Shown here: piece by piece, positions 1 through 7,602 of the stretch | Position numbering within the stretch: position 1 is the stretch's first letter | How the letters are laid out: each line of letters begins with the position of its first letter | Origin: Spirochaetia bacterium | Lineage (GTDB): Bacteria > Spirochaetota > Spirochaetia > Treponematales > Treponemataceae | Assembly: GCA_022773305.1 (NCBI GenBank) | Contig: JALFAW010000046.1 | Coordinates: 1-36,229, forward strand | Direction of reading: 5' to 3' | Length of the DNA: 36,229 nucleotides | Made by a program: the position numbers and the translations under genes | The notes under the pieces: model-generated | The model's database searches: none | Seen by the model: only the letters and a program-made list of their open reading frames with translations | What the model was told of the DNA's origin: nothing

Positions 1-2
1 CA

Positions 3-356
3 GTTCGCTCAATTGCAACTAATGTTGCTTCTGAATATGGTGCTACAGTTGATATTAATATAGAAGATATTTGTGATCCATGCACAAATCCAGCAGAAAC
101 TGCATCAGAAGTGGTTAATTCAGCAGTCAAACTTGTCCCACAGGAAAATGTAATCACTAATTTAGATAAACGTTTTGGTTCAGATAATTTTGCTGACTAT
201 AGCAGAAAGGCACCAGGTACGTATGTACATGTCGGCTCTTCAAACAGTACCGTCACTAGCGCACCACATCATAACGAATATTTCGATTTGGCAGAAGACA
301 GCTACTCATACGCAACTGCTCTCGCCGTCCAATATACATTGGATTATTTAAAATAA
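3..356 (+). CDS. M20-family amidohydrolase/peptidase, C-terminal part (5' end outside window)
   Basis: The frame is open from the left edge to a TAA at 354-356, giving about 117 C-terminal residues. They contain the M20D-type closing pattern: FGSDNFADYSRKAPGTYVHVG, then an HH pair (APHHNEYFDLAEDS) and a final helix ending in LDYLK. In HipO/AbgB-type amidohydrolases this segment carries the last metal-binding His and closes the catalytic domain. These enzymes remove acyl or amino-acid groups from N-acylated amino acids or peptides, normally in the cytoplasm. The GTG at 111 is only an internal codon, because similarity runs upstream of it. The substrate cannot be told from this fragment. The family call is fairly secure; the missing N-terminal metal-binding half is outside the window. 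Confidence 0.75.
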   Translation, partial: VRSIATNVASEYGATVDINIEDICDPCTNPAETASEVVNSAVKLVPQENVITNLDKRFGSDNFADYSRKAPGTYVHVGSSNSTVTSAPHHNEYFDLAEDSYSYATALAVQYTLDYLK

Positions 357-371
357 TTTTTTTTTAATCAA

Positions 372-638
372 GGTCTGTCCCCATTTTTACGTCACAAACT
401 CAAAATTGCCCCTATACATTGAAAATCAACTTTTTTTTCAATATAATAAAAATTGTTCTAGTAAAACAAGGTCTGTCCCTGACTCGTGTTTCCCTGTTAG
501 TGCTGTCAACTTGCACGCCAACGTAAATTTAGTTAGCACGAGCCGTGAGTTTTGGCAATTTTTTTTGTTCCTTTTGTAAGATGAGTTTTATTTTTGCCAA
601 AACTCGGGTTTGGTTTAGTTTAAAACGAGGTCTGTCCC
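372..638 (+). repeat. Three GGTCTGTCCC repeats in the gap before pyrE
   Basis: The 316-bp gap between the M20 gene and pyrE holds three direct copies of GGTCTGTCCC at 372-382, 470-479 and 629-638. No coding potential is visible. An inverted repeat, GAGTTTTGGCAA (547-558) with TTGCCAAAACTC (594-605), sits between copies 2 and 3: a 12-bp stem with a 35-nt loop. No convincing promoter box was found. The same core recurs at 19020, 19221 and in the 32.3-32.6 kb cluster. Confidence 0.8.
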
Positions 639-672
639 TGTTTAAATATTAATTTTTTATTGGAGTAAAAAT

Positions 673-1359
673 ATGGATTACAAAAAACAGTTTATTGATT
701 TCATGGTAGAAGCACAGGTTTTGAAATTCGGTTCGTTTACCCTAAAAAGCGGACGCCAATCTCCGTTTTTCATGAATGCCGGAGCTTATATCACCGGTTC
801 TCAACTAAAACGTCTTGGCGAATTTTATGCGCACGCAATTCATGACAATTTTGGAGACGATTTTGACGTGTTTTTTGGTCCTGCATACAAAGGAATTCCA
901 CTGGCAATAACTACAGCAATTGCCTACAGTGAAATTTATGGAAAAGAAGTAAAATATTGCTGCGACAGAAAAGAAGAAAAAGACCACGGTGCAGACAAAG
1001 GCGGACTTTTAGGCTACAAAATAAAAGATGGAGACCGCGTTGTAATAATCGAAGATGTAACAACTTCAGGAAAATCAATCGAAGAAGTTTTTCCAAAAAT
1101 CAAATCACAAGAAACACAAAAAGATTCCATTAAAATAGTTGGAGAAATAGTAAGTTTAAATCGCATGGAACGTGCCCCTGACACCACAAAGTCCGCTTTG
1201 CAAGTTATATCAGAAACTTATGGATTTAAAACTTGCGCCATAGTCACAATGGATGATGTAATCGATGCTCTGTACACAAACGGTGACAAAAAAATCATTA
1301 CACCGGAAATAAAAACCAAGCTAGATGAATATTATTCACAATGGGGATGCGTAAAATAA
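673..1359 (+). CDS. pyrE: Orotate phosphoribosyltransferase
   Basis: PyrE joins orotate to PRPP to give orotidine 5'-monophosphate, the fifth step of pyrimidine synthesis, in the cytoplasm. The 228-residue protein is of normal length. It has the phosphoribosyltransferase PRPP loop VVIIEDVTTSGKS at residues 123-135, the FxLKSGRQSPFFMNAG substrate segment at 22-37, and the basic, glycine-rich flexible loop RKEEKDHGADKGG at about 99-111. The ATG at 673 is preceded by TTGGAG about 7 nt upstream. No other pyrimidine gene adjoins it. The downstream lipoprotein gene begins at or inside the pyrE stop codon, so the two are likely co-transcribed although unrelated in function. Confidence is high. Confidence 0.95.
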   Translation: MDYKKQFIDFMVEAQVLKFGSFTLKSGRQSPFFMNAGAYITGSQLKRLGEFYAHAIHDNFGDDFDVFFGPAYKGIPLAITTAIAYSEIYGKEVKYCCDRKEEKDHGADKGGLLGYKIKDGDRVVIIEDVTTSGKSIEEVFPKIKSQETQKDSIKIVGEIVSLNRMERAPDTTKSALQVISETYGFKTCAIVTMDDVIDALYTNGDKKIITPEIKTKLDEYYSQWGCVK

Positions 1360-2507
1360 TGCAAAATAAAAAACTGTCAGAACAAATGTCGGGTTTTAAA
1401 TTTTTATTCTTTGGGTGGCTTTTTGCTTCGCAAAAAAAGCGAGAAATGCATAGCATTTTCTCGTCCCGAGTTTGCATTGCAAACTCGCGCTTTTCAGGGT
1501 TACGCTATCGCTACATTCCTTCGCTACGCTTCGGAACTGGCTTCGCCAGCCCTTACAATCCTTGCCACAGTTTAAATTCAAAAGCTAACCTCCAAAAACA
1601 AAAAAAAACTTTTTCACAATTTTCAGTTAATCTTCAAAAACTTGCATTAATTTCATTCATTCTTTTAATGTTTTGCAGCTGTCAGAAAAAGACAGAAACT
1701 CTCAAAAATACTGATTTCATTCCTCAGTCAATAATCTCACTTTCGCCAGCCTCAACTGAAATTCTATTTGCAGTTGGAGCTCAAAATCAAATTGCTGCAG
1801 TAAGTGATTTATCAGATTATCCGCCAGAAACCAAATCTCTTCCAAAAGTCGGCGGTTTTGATGGAAAAACACTCAGTTTGGAAACAATTCTTTCATTTAA
1901 ACCAGATTTTGTTTATCTTACTGATGGAATGCACAATTTTTTGATTGAACAGCTCGAACAAAACAACATCAAATATTACATTTCATCATCTTCCTCTATT
2001 AATGACATTTTTTCAGAGATGATGGAGATTGGAAAAATCACTGGTCATCAGGCAGAAGCTGAAAATAAAGTTACTTTGCTGCAAAACCAATTACATGAAA
2101 TAACCGATTCTTCATCAGTTAATTCGTCCGCTAATGCAGATTCAAAGGCAAAACAAAAAACTGTTTATTATGAAGTTTGGAATGCTCCTTACATGAGCTG
2201 CGGTTCCAGCTCCTTTATCAACGACATCATAGAAAAAGCTGGCGGAAAAAATATTTTTGCCAATCTTCAGGACGCATATCCAATCGTGAGTGAGGAAACA
2301 ATTCTTGCGGAAAATCCAGACATCATCTTGATTCCACAAAGTTCAGGCATTTCAATCGATTCCATAAAATCTCGAAATGGCTGGAATAAAATGCAGGCTG
2401 TACAGAAAAATCAAATCTACCTGGTAGACGACAATCTGCTCAGTCGGCCGGGTCCAAGAGCTATCAATGCAGTTCAAAATCTTGCAAAAATCTTGAATAC
2501 ACAATAA
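1359..2507 (+). CDS. Iron/cobalamin-type ABC transporter substrate-binding lipoprotein (BtuF/FecB-like) with a repeat-derived N-terminal insert
   Basis: The body matches the Peripla_BP_2 (BtuF/FepB) fold: SIISLSPASTEILFAVGA early, then AAVSDLSDYPPETKSLPKVGG, KPDFVYLTD, and a C-terminal lobe with VYYEVWNAPYMSCGSSSFI and NPDIILIPQSSG. It should deliver a metal chelate (siderophore, haem or cobalamin) to the FecCD permease encoded 10 bp downstream. A lipoprotein signal peptide (LALISFILLMFCSC) is present, but the likely lipidated Cys lies near residue 108 instead of about 20. Codons 11-73 or so are made of a GC-rich intergenic repeat (1390-1577). Between the repeat and the Cys there is no in-frame ATG, GTG or TTG except the ATG just before FCSC. 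Possible starts are 1341, 1347 and 1359 (ATG overlapping the pyrE stop); I chose 1359. Either the long form is made, an atypical start such as ATT is used, or the gene is damaged. Confidence 0.72.
   Translation: MQNKKLSEQMSGFKFLFFGWLFASQKKREMHSIFSSRVCIANSRFSGLRYRYIPSLRFGTGFASPYNPCHSLNSKANLQKQKKTFSQFSVNLQKLALISFILLMFCSCQKKTETLKNTDFIPQSIISLSPASTEILFAVGAQNQIAAVSDLSDYPPETKSLPKVGGFDGKTLSLETILSFKPDFVYLTDGMHNFLIEQLEQNNIKYYISSSSSINDIFSEMMEIGKITGHQAEAENKVTLLQNQLHEITDSSSVNSSANADSKAKQKTVYYEVWNAPYMSCGSSSFINDIIEKAGGKNIFANLQDAYPIVSEETILAENPDIILIPQSSGISIDSIKSRNGWNKMQAVQKNQIYLVDDNLLSRPGPRAINAVQNLAKILNTQ
1390..1577 (+). repeat. GC-rich modular repeat inserted at the 5' end of the binding-lipoprotein gene
   Basis: This is a copy of a modular repeat also seen at 33816-33950 and, reversed and diverged, at 18004-18105. 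Shared blocks are GGGTGGCTTTTTGCTTCGCA, CTTTTCAGGGTT, CATTCCTTCGCTACGCTTCG and AACTGGCTTCGCCAGC, ending CCTTACAATCCTTGCCAC. This copy alone carries two extra hairpin modules: CGAGAAATGC/GCATTTTCTCG (1440-1463) and a perfect 9-bp stem CGAGTTTGC/GCAAACTCG (1467-1487). TTTTAAA and GTTTAAA tracts flank it. It is read through in frame by the lipoprotein ORF. Confidence 0.8.
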
Positions 2508-2517
2508 TTTATCCAAA

Positions 2518-3537
2518 ATGAAATCAAAATATTCCAAAATATACTTCATTTTTTTTGTGCTTCTCTTCATAGCTTTCATCCTTGAAATAACACAGGGAGC
2601 ACAAAAAATTCACCTTTCTTCCATATTAACACGCAGTGATACATTTGAAAAAACAATTCTCTGGAATCTTCGTTTACCAAGAGCTATTTTAGTTCTCCTG
2701 TCGGGCATTCTTCTTGGCGCAGGCGGAGCAGTTTTTCAGCTTTTTTTCAGAAATCCACTTGCAGAACCTGGCATTCTTGGCATAACATCGGGAGCAACTT
2801 TAGGCGCAGTTTTTGCCACCGCTTTTGTCCCTGCTGTTACATCAATTTCTTTTCTTCATAACACTTTTTTTTCCACAATTTTAAAATATTTTTCCCCCGT
2901 CAGTCTTTTTGCTTTCATCGGGGCAATTACAGCTGGCATCGTTGTCACAGCATTATCTTTCACACAAAAAAAACAAAACACTTCCATAGTTATATTACTT
3001 TGTGGCACTGCATTAGGAACACTTTATTCATCTCTCAGTTCACTTATCCTTTTGACAAGAAGTCAAACTCTTCATTCCATTTACAGCTGGATTCTCGGAA
3101 GTTTTAATGGACGCGGCTGGAACGAAGTTTTTTTCATCCTTTTGCCTGCCATCGTTTCTTTTATTCTAATTTTTTTTATAGCAAAACCCTTAGATTTACT
3201 CAGCGGTGGTGAAACAAATGCACAAAGTCTTGGTGTCCAGGTGTCCACGCTCCGCATTCAAGTTCTAATCATTGGTGCCCTTTGCACAAGTTGTGTAGTA
3301 TGCGCTGGCGGCACAATAAATTTTCTAGGACTCATTGCCCCCCACATCGCACGAAAAATCGTTGGTCCAAAATCACAAAAACTTATACCTTTCAGCATGA
3401 TTTTGAGTGCTATAATCTTGTTATTTGCAGACATATTGTGTAGAATAATTGTGAGACCAAGCGAATTGCCAACGGGAATCATAACTTCAATCATAGGAGT
3501 TCCATTTTTTATCACATTATGTTTTGAAGAAAAATGA
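2518..3537 (+). CDS. FecCD-family ABC importer permease (BtuC-like)
   Basis: This 339-residue inner-membrane protein carries several FecCD/BtuC marks: WNLRLPRAILVLLSG near residue 45, GAGGAVFQLFFRNPLAEPGILGITSGA next, and the late segment GTINFLGLIAPHIARKIVGP that contacts the ATPase. About ten hydrophobic segments fit the usual topology. It forms the channel for iron-siderophore, haem or cobalamin uptake with the binding lipoprotein just upstream (10-bp gap). The expected ATP-binding gene does not follow: the next 240 bp are repeats, and then an exporter pair begins. The ATPase may be supplied from elsewhere. Substrate not assignable. No strong Shine-Dalgarno precedes the ATG, consistent with coupled translation. 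Confidence 0.9.
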   Translation: MKSKYSKIYFIFFVLLFIAFILEITQGAQKIHLSSILTRSDTFEKTILWNLRLPRAILVLLSGILLGAGGAVFQLFFRNPLAEPGILGITSGATLGAVFATAFVPAVTSISFLHNTFFSTILKYFSPVSLFAFIGAITAGIVVTALSFTQKKQNTSIVILLCGTALGTLYSSLSSLILLTRSQTLHSIYSWILGSFNGRGWNEVFFILLPAIVSFILIFFIAKPLDLLSGGETNAQSLGVQVSTLRIQVLIIGALCTSCVVCAGGTINFLGLIAPHIARKIVGPKSQKLIPFSMILSAIILLFADILCRIIVRPSELPTGIITSIIGVPFFITLCFEEK

Positions 3538-3559
3538 TTTTTTGGCTTTTTTTTTGGAA

Positions 3560-3750
3560 TTTTATGGGCACAGTCCACATTCCAAGTCACGTTCCGCAAT
3601 TCGCTAACGCTCAGCCCCATATTTTGAAAAAGAATTAATAATCGATGCATTTTTTTTTAACATCACCCAAAGTATTAATTTACCACGATTTTTCAAAATA
3701 TGGTGGCCGCCTTTCGGCGTTGCTCCATGCTCGGTGCGCCATTACCTCAA
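3560..3750. repeat. Repeat-rich gap with long inverted repeat after the FecCD gene
   Basis: The 243-bp gap before the ABC exporter genes has no credible gene. It contains a perfect 15-bp inverted repeat, CCATATTTTGAAAAA at 3617-3631 and TTTTTCAAAATATGG at 3689-3703, 57 nt apart. The inner edges are also complementary (AATTAATA with AGTATTAATT). GC-rich stretches outside the arms (CCGCAATTCGCTAACGCTC on the left, GGCCGCCTTTCGGCG on the right) resemble the modular repeats elsewhere in the window. It could be a small non-autonomous element or a stable RNA hairpin between operons. Confidence 0.65.
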
Positions 3751-3780
3751 ACCCTTTAGCTTATCTGGAGAAATAACAAC

Positions 3781-5628
3781 ATGAAACGTGAAGACAATCC
3801 TTACCACAAAGAATTCGGCTTTTTCAGCAACCTCAAGTTTGTTCTCAAAGTAATGAAAAAATATTCACCGATGCTTCTTTTCCTATTACCAGTTTCAGCA
3901 ATGATTTCAGTTGGAAACAGATACACAGTATCATTCCTTATTAAATATATTATCGATATTGCAACAAATCATGGAACCCTTCAGCAGCTTTTGATAACGC
4001 TGGGCATTTTTTCAGTTATTTTTATAACTCTTTGGAACACAAACTCATGGTACAACTCCAAATCAGAAATAAAATGCATAATTGCGCGCATGAATCTCAT
4101 TCTTGAAAAAAATCTTATCACCATGACTATGCCTTTTATTTATACAGAAGATCCAAACATGCTCGACTGCAATCAAAAAGCATCTCAGGCTGTCGGTGGA
4201 AATCAACAGGGTGTAGAAGGAATGATGCATATCATTTTAAATTTCTCAGGTTCACTTGGTGCTGTTATTGCAGGTCTTTCAATCATCAGTACAATAAATT
4301 TTAAAATCGTCATTTTGATGATTGCCATTGCACTTGCAAACTTTTTTATCTCAAATCTTGCAAATAAGTGGTGCAAAAAACACGTTTGGGACGAACTAGC
4401 TCCATGGTGGCGTAAACGCTGGTACATGGATATTGCACTGGGAGATTTTAGTTATGCAAAAGACATCCGCATGTTCGGACTAAAAAATTATTTAACACAT
4501 AAATTTCAAGAAATAAACAAAATACGCTTTAATTATCAGAAAAAGAATAACCGAGTTTGGCTTTTGGTTTCCATTGCAAGTTCGTTCTTTTGGGTTATCT
4601 CTCAAGTACTCATTTATATTTATTTAATTCGCTGCATTTTTGCGAAAACAATCACGATAGGAAATTTTACACTTTATCTTTCTGCAACAGCAACTTTTTT
4701 TGAATGTGTTATGTCACTTTTAAACTCAATCACAAATTTTTTAAACAACAGCCGTTATGTTGATGATTTTCGTTCATTTTACGAAATGCCAGAACTTCGT
4801 CAAAATCTCCCAGACCAAAAAACAAACCTTCCAAAACTGCAACCTCAATCACACTATGAATTTGAATTCCAAAATGTCAGCTTTAAATATCCACGTGCAG
4901 AACGATTTGCTTTGCAAAATGTCAGCATAAAGATTAAAGCTGCTGAAAGGCTTGCTGTTGTCGGATTAAACGGCGCTGGAAAATCCACATTCATCAAACT
5001 TCTTTTGCGCCTTTATCAGCCAACTGAAGGAAAAATCCTCTTGAACGGAACTGACATCCAAACTTACGATTTAAACAGTTATTTTAAAATTTTTGCTCCA
5101 GTTTTCCAGGAAGTAAACCTTTTTGCAATGAGTTTTGCAGAAAATGTTTCCATGAAATCTCTTGAAAACACAGATAAAGATTTGGCTCATCAGTCAGTTG
5201 TTCAAAGCGGACTTGAAGAAAAACTTGATTCCCTTGAAAAAGGTCTTGATACACAGCTTTTAAAAGTCATCTACGATGATGGAATCGACCTTTCTGGTGG
5301 ACAAAAACAAAAACTTGCACTTGCACGCGCTCTTTACAAAAATTCACCTGTAGTTGTTCTCGATGAACCTACAGCAGCTCTAGATGCAATTGCAGAAAGC
5401 AAACTTTATTCTGATTTTGACAAACTCATTGGCGGAAAAACTTCAATTTACATAAGTCACCGTCTCAGTTCTACACAATTTTGCAATAATGTCGCAATGT
5501 TCAAAGATGGAAAACTCATAGAATATGGAACTCATGAATCACTTTTAAAACAAAACGGTGAATATGCAAATATGTTCAAGATTCAAGCACAATATTATGT
5601 AGATGCAGGAGAAACAAATGAAAACTAA
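3781..5628 (+). CDS. ABC exporter half-transporter, permease fused to ATPase (first of a pair)
   Basis: A 615-residue type IV (exporter-fold) ABC protein. The membrane domain with about six helices spans residues 30-325; the nucleotide-binding domain spans 360-600. Walker A GLNGAGKS is at 395-402, the signature LSGGQ at 504-508, Walker B VVVLDE at 524-529 with the catalytic Glu, and the switch His at 560 (SHRLS). All are canonical, so the ATPase should be active. There is no C39 peptidase domain. The downstream gene overlaps by 11 bp and encodes a similar protein, so the two probably form a heterodimer. No peptide precursor, modification enzyme or regulator is adjacent, so the exported substrate (lipid, peptide or drug) is unknown. 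ATG start after GGAGAAATAACAAC. Confidence 0.92.
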   Translation: MKREDNPYHKEFGFFSNLKFVLKVMKKYSPMLLFLLPVSAMISVGNRYTVSFLIKYIIDIATNHGTLQQLLITLGIFSVIFITLWNTNSWYNSKSEIKCIIARMNLILEKNLITMTMPFIYTEDPNMLDCNQKASQAVGGNQQGVEGMMHIILNFSGSLGAVIAGLSIISTINFKIVILMIAIALANFFISNLANKWCKKHVWDELAPWWRKRWYMDIALGDFSYAKDIRMFGLKNYLTHKFQEINKIRFNYQKKNNRVWLLVSIASSFFWVISQVLIYIYLIRCIFAKTITIGNFTLYLSATATFFECVMSLLNSITNFLNNSRYVDDFRSFYEMPELRQNLPDQKTNLPKLQPQSHYEFEFQNVSFKYPRAERFALQNVSIKIKAAERLAVVGLNGAGKSTFIKLLLRLYQPTEGKILLNGTDIQTYDLNSYFKIFAPVFQEVNLFAMSFAENVSMKSLENTDKDLAHQSVVQSGLEEKLDSLEKGLDTQLLKVIYDDGIDLSGGQKQKLALARALYKNSPVVVLDEPTAALDAIAESKLYSDFDKLIGGKTSIYISHRLSSTQFCNNVAMFKDGKLIEYGTHESLLKQNGEYANMFKIQAQYYVDAGETNEN

Positions 5629-7456
5629 AGCAAATTTATCATCAAAAAACAGTATTCCTGTCAAAAAAGTTCTCAAAAATATGTTTTATGAAGCAGCAAA
5701 AAACCGCCCAATTGTTTTTTTGGCTTATTTCATTCAGTTTTCTGTTAGTCTGATTAGAAAATTTCAAATCATTGTATTACCAAAATTTCTCATAGAAGAA
5801 TTACTTGCCGTTTACAATGGGGACGAACCTTCTGCTCATCTTCAAAGAATCGTTTTTCTCGTTGTACTTACACTAGGAATTATGTTTTTTGGAAACATTT
5901 TAGATGGCATTGCAAACTGGATAAAAAACTTAAGTCAGGAATGGTTTAACGAATATTTCCAGGTAAAAATCAATCAGCAGTCTATGTCAATAGACTTTGA
6001 ATGTACAGAAAATCCTCAAGTTCTCGATCAAATGAACAAAGCAAAAGAGGGAATGGATTGGTACAGTGGCAATGTTTGTGGCATTCTCGACCAGTTCTTT
6101 TCTATTGTAACTAATATTGCAGGCTTAATCGGTGTGATTACAATTCTTATGTTCAGTTCACCTCTTGTTATCATTTTTCAGATTTTTTCAATTGCTTGCT
6201 TTACTTTTTTTAACAATAAAATCAAAAAGATTGAATTAGAAAGTTTCAAAAATCTTGCAAAAAGCAATCGAATTTTTGGTTATCTTTTCTTTGAACTTTC
6301 AGATTTTTCTTATGGAAAAGATATTCGTCTTTACGATGCATCAAATCTTTTTACTAAACTTTCATCAAAACACTTGGATGACCAGACATGTATTTGGACT
6401 GACCGTTTAATCAAAACAAAAAAACAAAATTACAAGATGAATTTTTCTAATCTTATTTGTAATTTTCTAATCTTTTGTTACTTAGGTTACAAAGTAATCA
6501 AAAACTTAATCACAATCGGAGATTTTTCCATGTGCGTAACAGCTTCCAACGATTTTACAAACTGTTGTCAGGCAATTGTACAAAGCGTCCAGGAAATCTT
6601 GAAACGTACAAATTATGTAAATGAATATCTCAAATTTATGGAATATCCTGTTGCTCTTCCAAAAGGTTCAAAATCTGTTGTATTGGACAAACCGCACACA
6701 ATAGAATTCAAAAATGTTTCATTTAAATATCCGCGTTCCGAAAAATATGTTCTCCAAAACGTAAGCATCAAAATCCCAAATGCGCAGCATCTTGCAATTG
6801 TGGGATTGAATGGAGCTGGAAAAACAACTTTTATTAAACTTTTGTGTCGCCTTTACGATGTTACAGATGGCGAAATCCTCATTGATGACATTAATATAAA
6901 AGAATATTCTGATGATGAATACAGAAAACTTTTTGCTGTTTTGTTCCAGGATTTTAAACTTCTTGCGTTCTCTCTCAAAGAAAACATTGCATTTTCACCA
7001 GAAGTTCCAGATTCACAGATTGACGATGTTCTCAAACTTGCAGGCCTTTATGAAGATGCTCAAAAACTTCCCAAAAAGAACGACACATGCATTTATAAAA
7101 GTTTTGATGAAACCGGTGTGGAGCTTTCAGGTGGACAAAAACAAAAAACTGCCATTGCCAGAGCACTTTATAAAAACTCACCAATTGTCATTCTTGATGA
7201 ACCTACGGCTGCTTTAGATCCACTTGCCGAAGCTGAGATTTACGAAGATTTCAACAAAATGGTTGGCGGAAAAACAGCTATTTACATTTCCCACAGACTT
7301 TCCTCTTGCAAATTCTGCGATCAGATTGCAGTTTTTTCTGAAGGAAATATCAAAGAATATGGAACACATGACCAACTCATGCAAATTCCAGACGGTATTT
7401 ATAAAGAAATGTTTACAACTCAAGCAAAACCATATTTAGACAAACAGGAAAATTAA
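5618..7456 (+). CDS. ABC exporter half-transporter, permease fused to ATPase (second of a pair)
   Basis: Partner of the preceding gene, 612 residues from the ATG at 5618. I chose this start over the ATG at 5603 because AGGAG lies 6-7 nt before it, inside the end of the previous gene. The 11-bp overlap implies translational coupling and 1:1 production. Walker A GLNGAGKT is at about 396-403, followed by the signature LSGGQKQK, Walker B IVILDEP and SHRLS, all intact. Both subunits share the cytoplasmic-loop motif FSY(A/G)KDIR, probably a coupling segment. Unlike many heterodimeric exporters, neither site looks degenerate. An intrinsic terminator follows at 7473-7514. Substrate unknown. Confidence 0.92.
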   Translation: MKTKANLSSKNSIPVKKVLKNMFYEAAKNRPIVFLAYFIQFSVSLIRKFQIIVLPKFLIEELLAVYNGDEPSAHLQRIVFLVVLTLGIMFFGNILDGIANWIKNLSQEWFNEYFQVKINQQSMSIDFECTENPQVLDQMNKAKEGMDWYSGNVCGILDQFFSIVTNIAGLIGVITILMFSSPLVIIFQIFSIACFTFFNNKIKKIELESFKNLAKSNRIFGYLFFELSDFSYGKDIRLYDASNLFTKLSSKHLDDQTCIWTDRLIKTKKQNYKMNFSNLICNFLIFCYLGYKVIKNLITIGDFSMCVTASNDFTNCCQAIVQSVQEILKRTNYVNEYLKFMEYPVALPKGSKSVVLDKPHTIEFKNVSFKYPRSEKYVLQNVSIKIPNAQHLAIVGLNGAGKTTFIKLLCRLYDVTDGEILIDDINIKEYSDDEYRKLFAVLFQDFKLLAFSLKENIAFSPEVPDSQIDDVLKLAGLYEDAQKLPKKNDTCIYKSFDETGVELSGGQKQKTAIARALYKNSPIVILDEPTAALDPLAEAEIYEDFNKMVGGKTAIYISHRLSSCKFCDQIAVFSEGNIKEYGTHDQLMQIPDGIYKEMFTTQAKPYLDKQEN

Positions 7457-7472
7457 AAGAATTAAAAAACAT

Positions 7473-7520
7473 AAAAAAGAGATGCTAAAACATGAAGTTC
7501 AGCATCTCTTTTTTATTTAA
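7473..7520 (+). terminator. Intrinsic terminator after the ABC exporter pair
   Basis: A perfect 14-bp stem, AAAAAAGAGATGCT (7473-7486) with AGCATCTCTTTTTT (7501-7514), has a 14-nt loop and ends in a T run on the plus strand. The A tract on the 5' arm means it could also work on the minus strand. Confidence 0.88.
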
Positions 7521-7536
7521 GGCTAGTTCAAAACTC

Positions 7537-7587
7537 AAAAAAGTCGAAGTCAAGTTTTAAGTTCCATGGTTCTTTTCTTGACTCGAC
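7537..7587 (-). terminator. Intrinsic terminator for the minus-strand outer-membrane-protein operon
   Basis: Read on the minus strand, GTCGAGTCAAG (7587-7577) pairs with CTTGACTTCGAC (7554-7543), with one bulged base, and is followed directly by TTTTTT (7542-7537). It lies 16 bp beyond the stop of the gene at 7603-8832. With the plus-strand terminator just before it, the convergent operons are separated by back-to-back terminators. Confidence 0.72.
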
Positions 7588-7602
7588 ACATTTTAGAATA
7601 TA

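Noticed and set aside
1360-2517. Cobalamin riboswitch controlling the BtuF/FecCD-like genes
   Set aside because: No B12-box-like sequence is seen; the upstream region is the pyrE coding end and a repeat element.
3258-3650. 130-codon minus-strand ORF
   Set aside because: Antisense shadow of the end of the FecCD permease running into the repeat gap.
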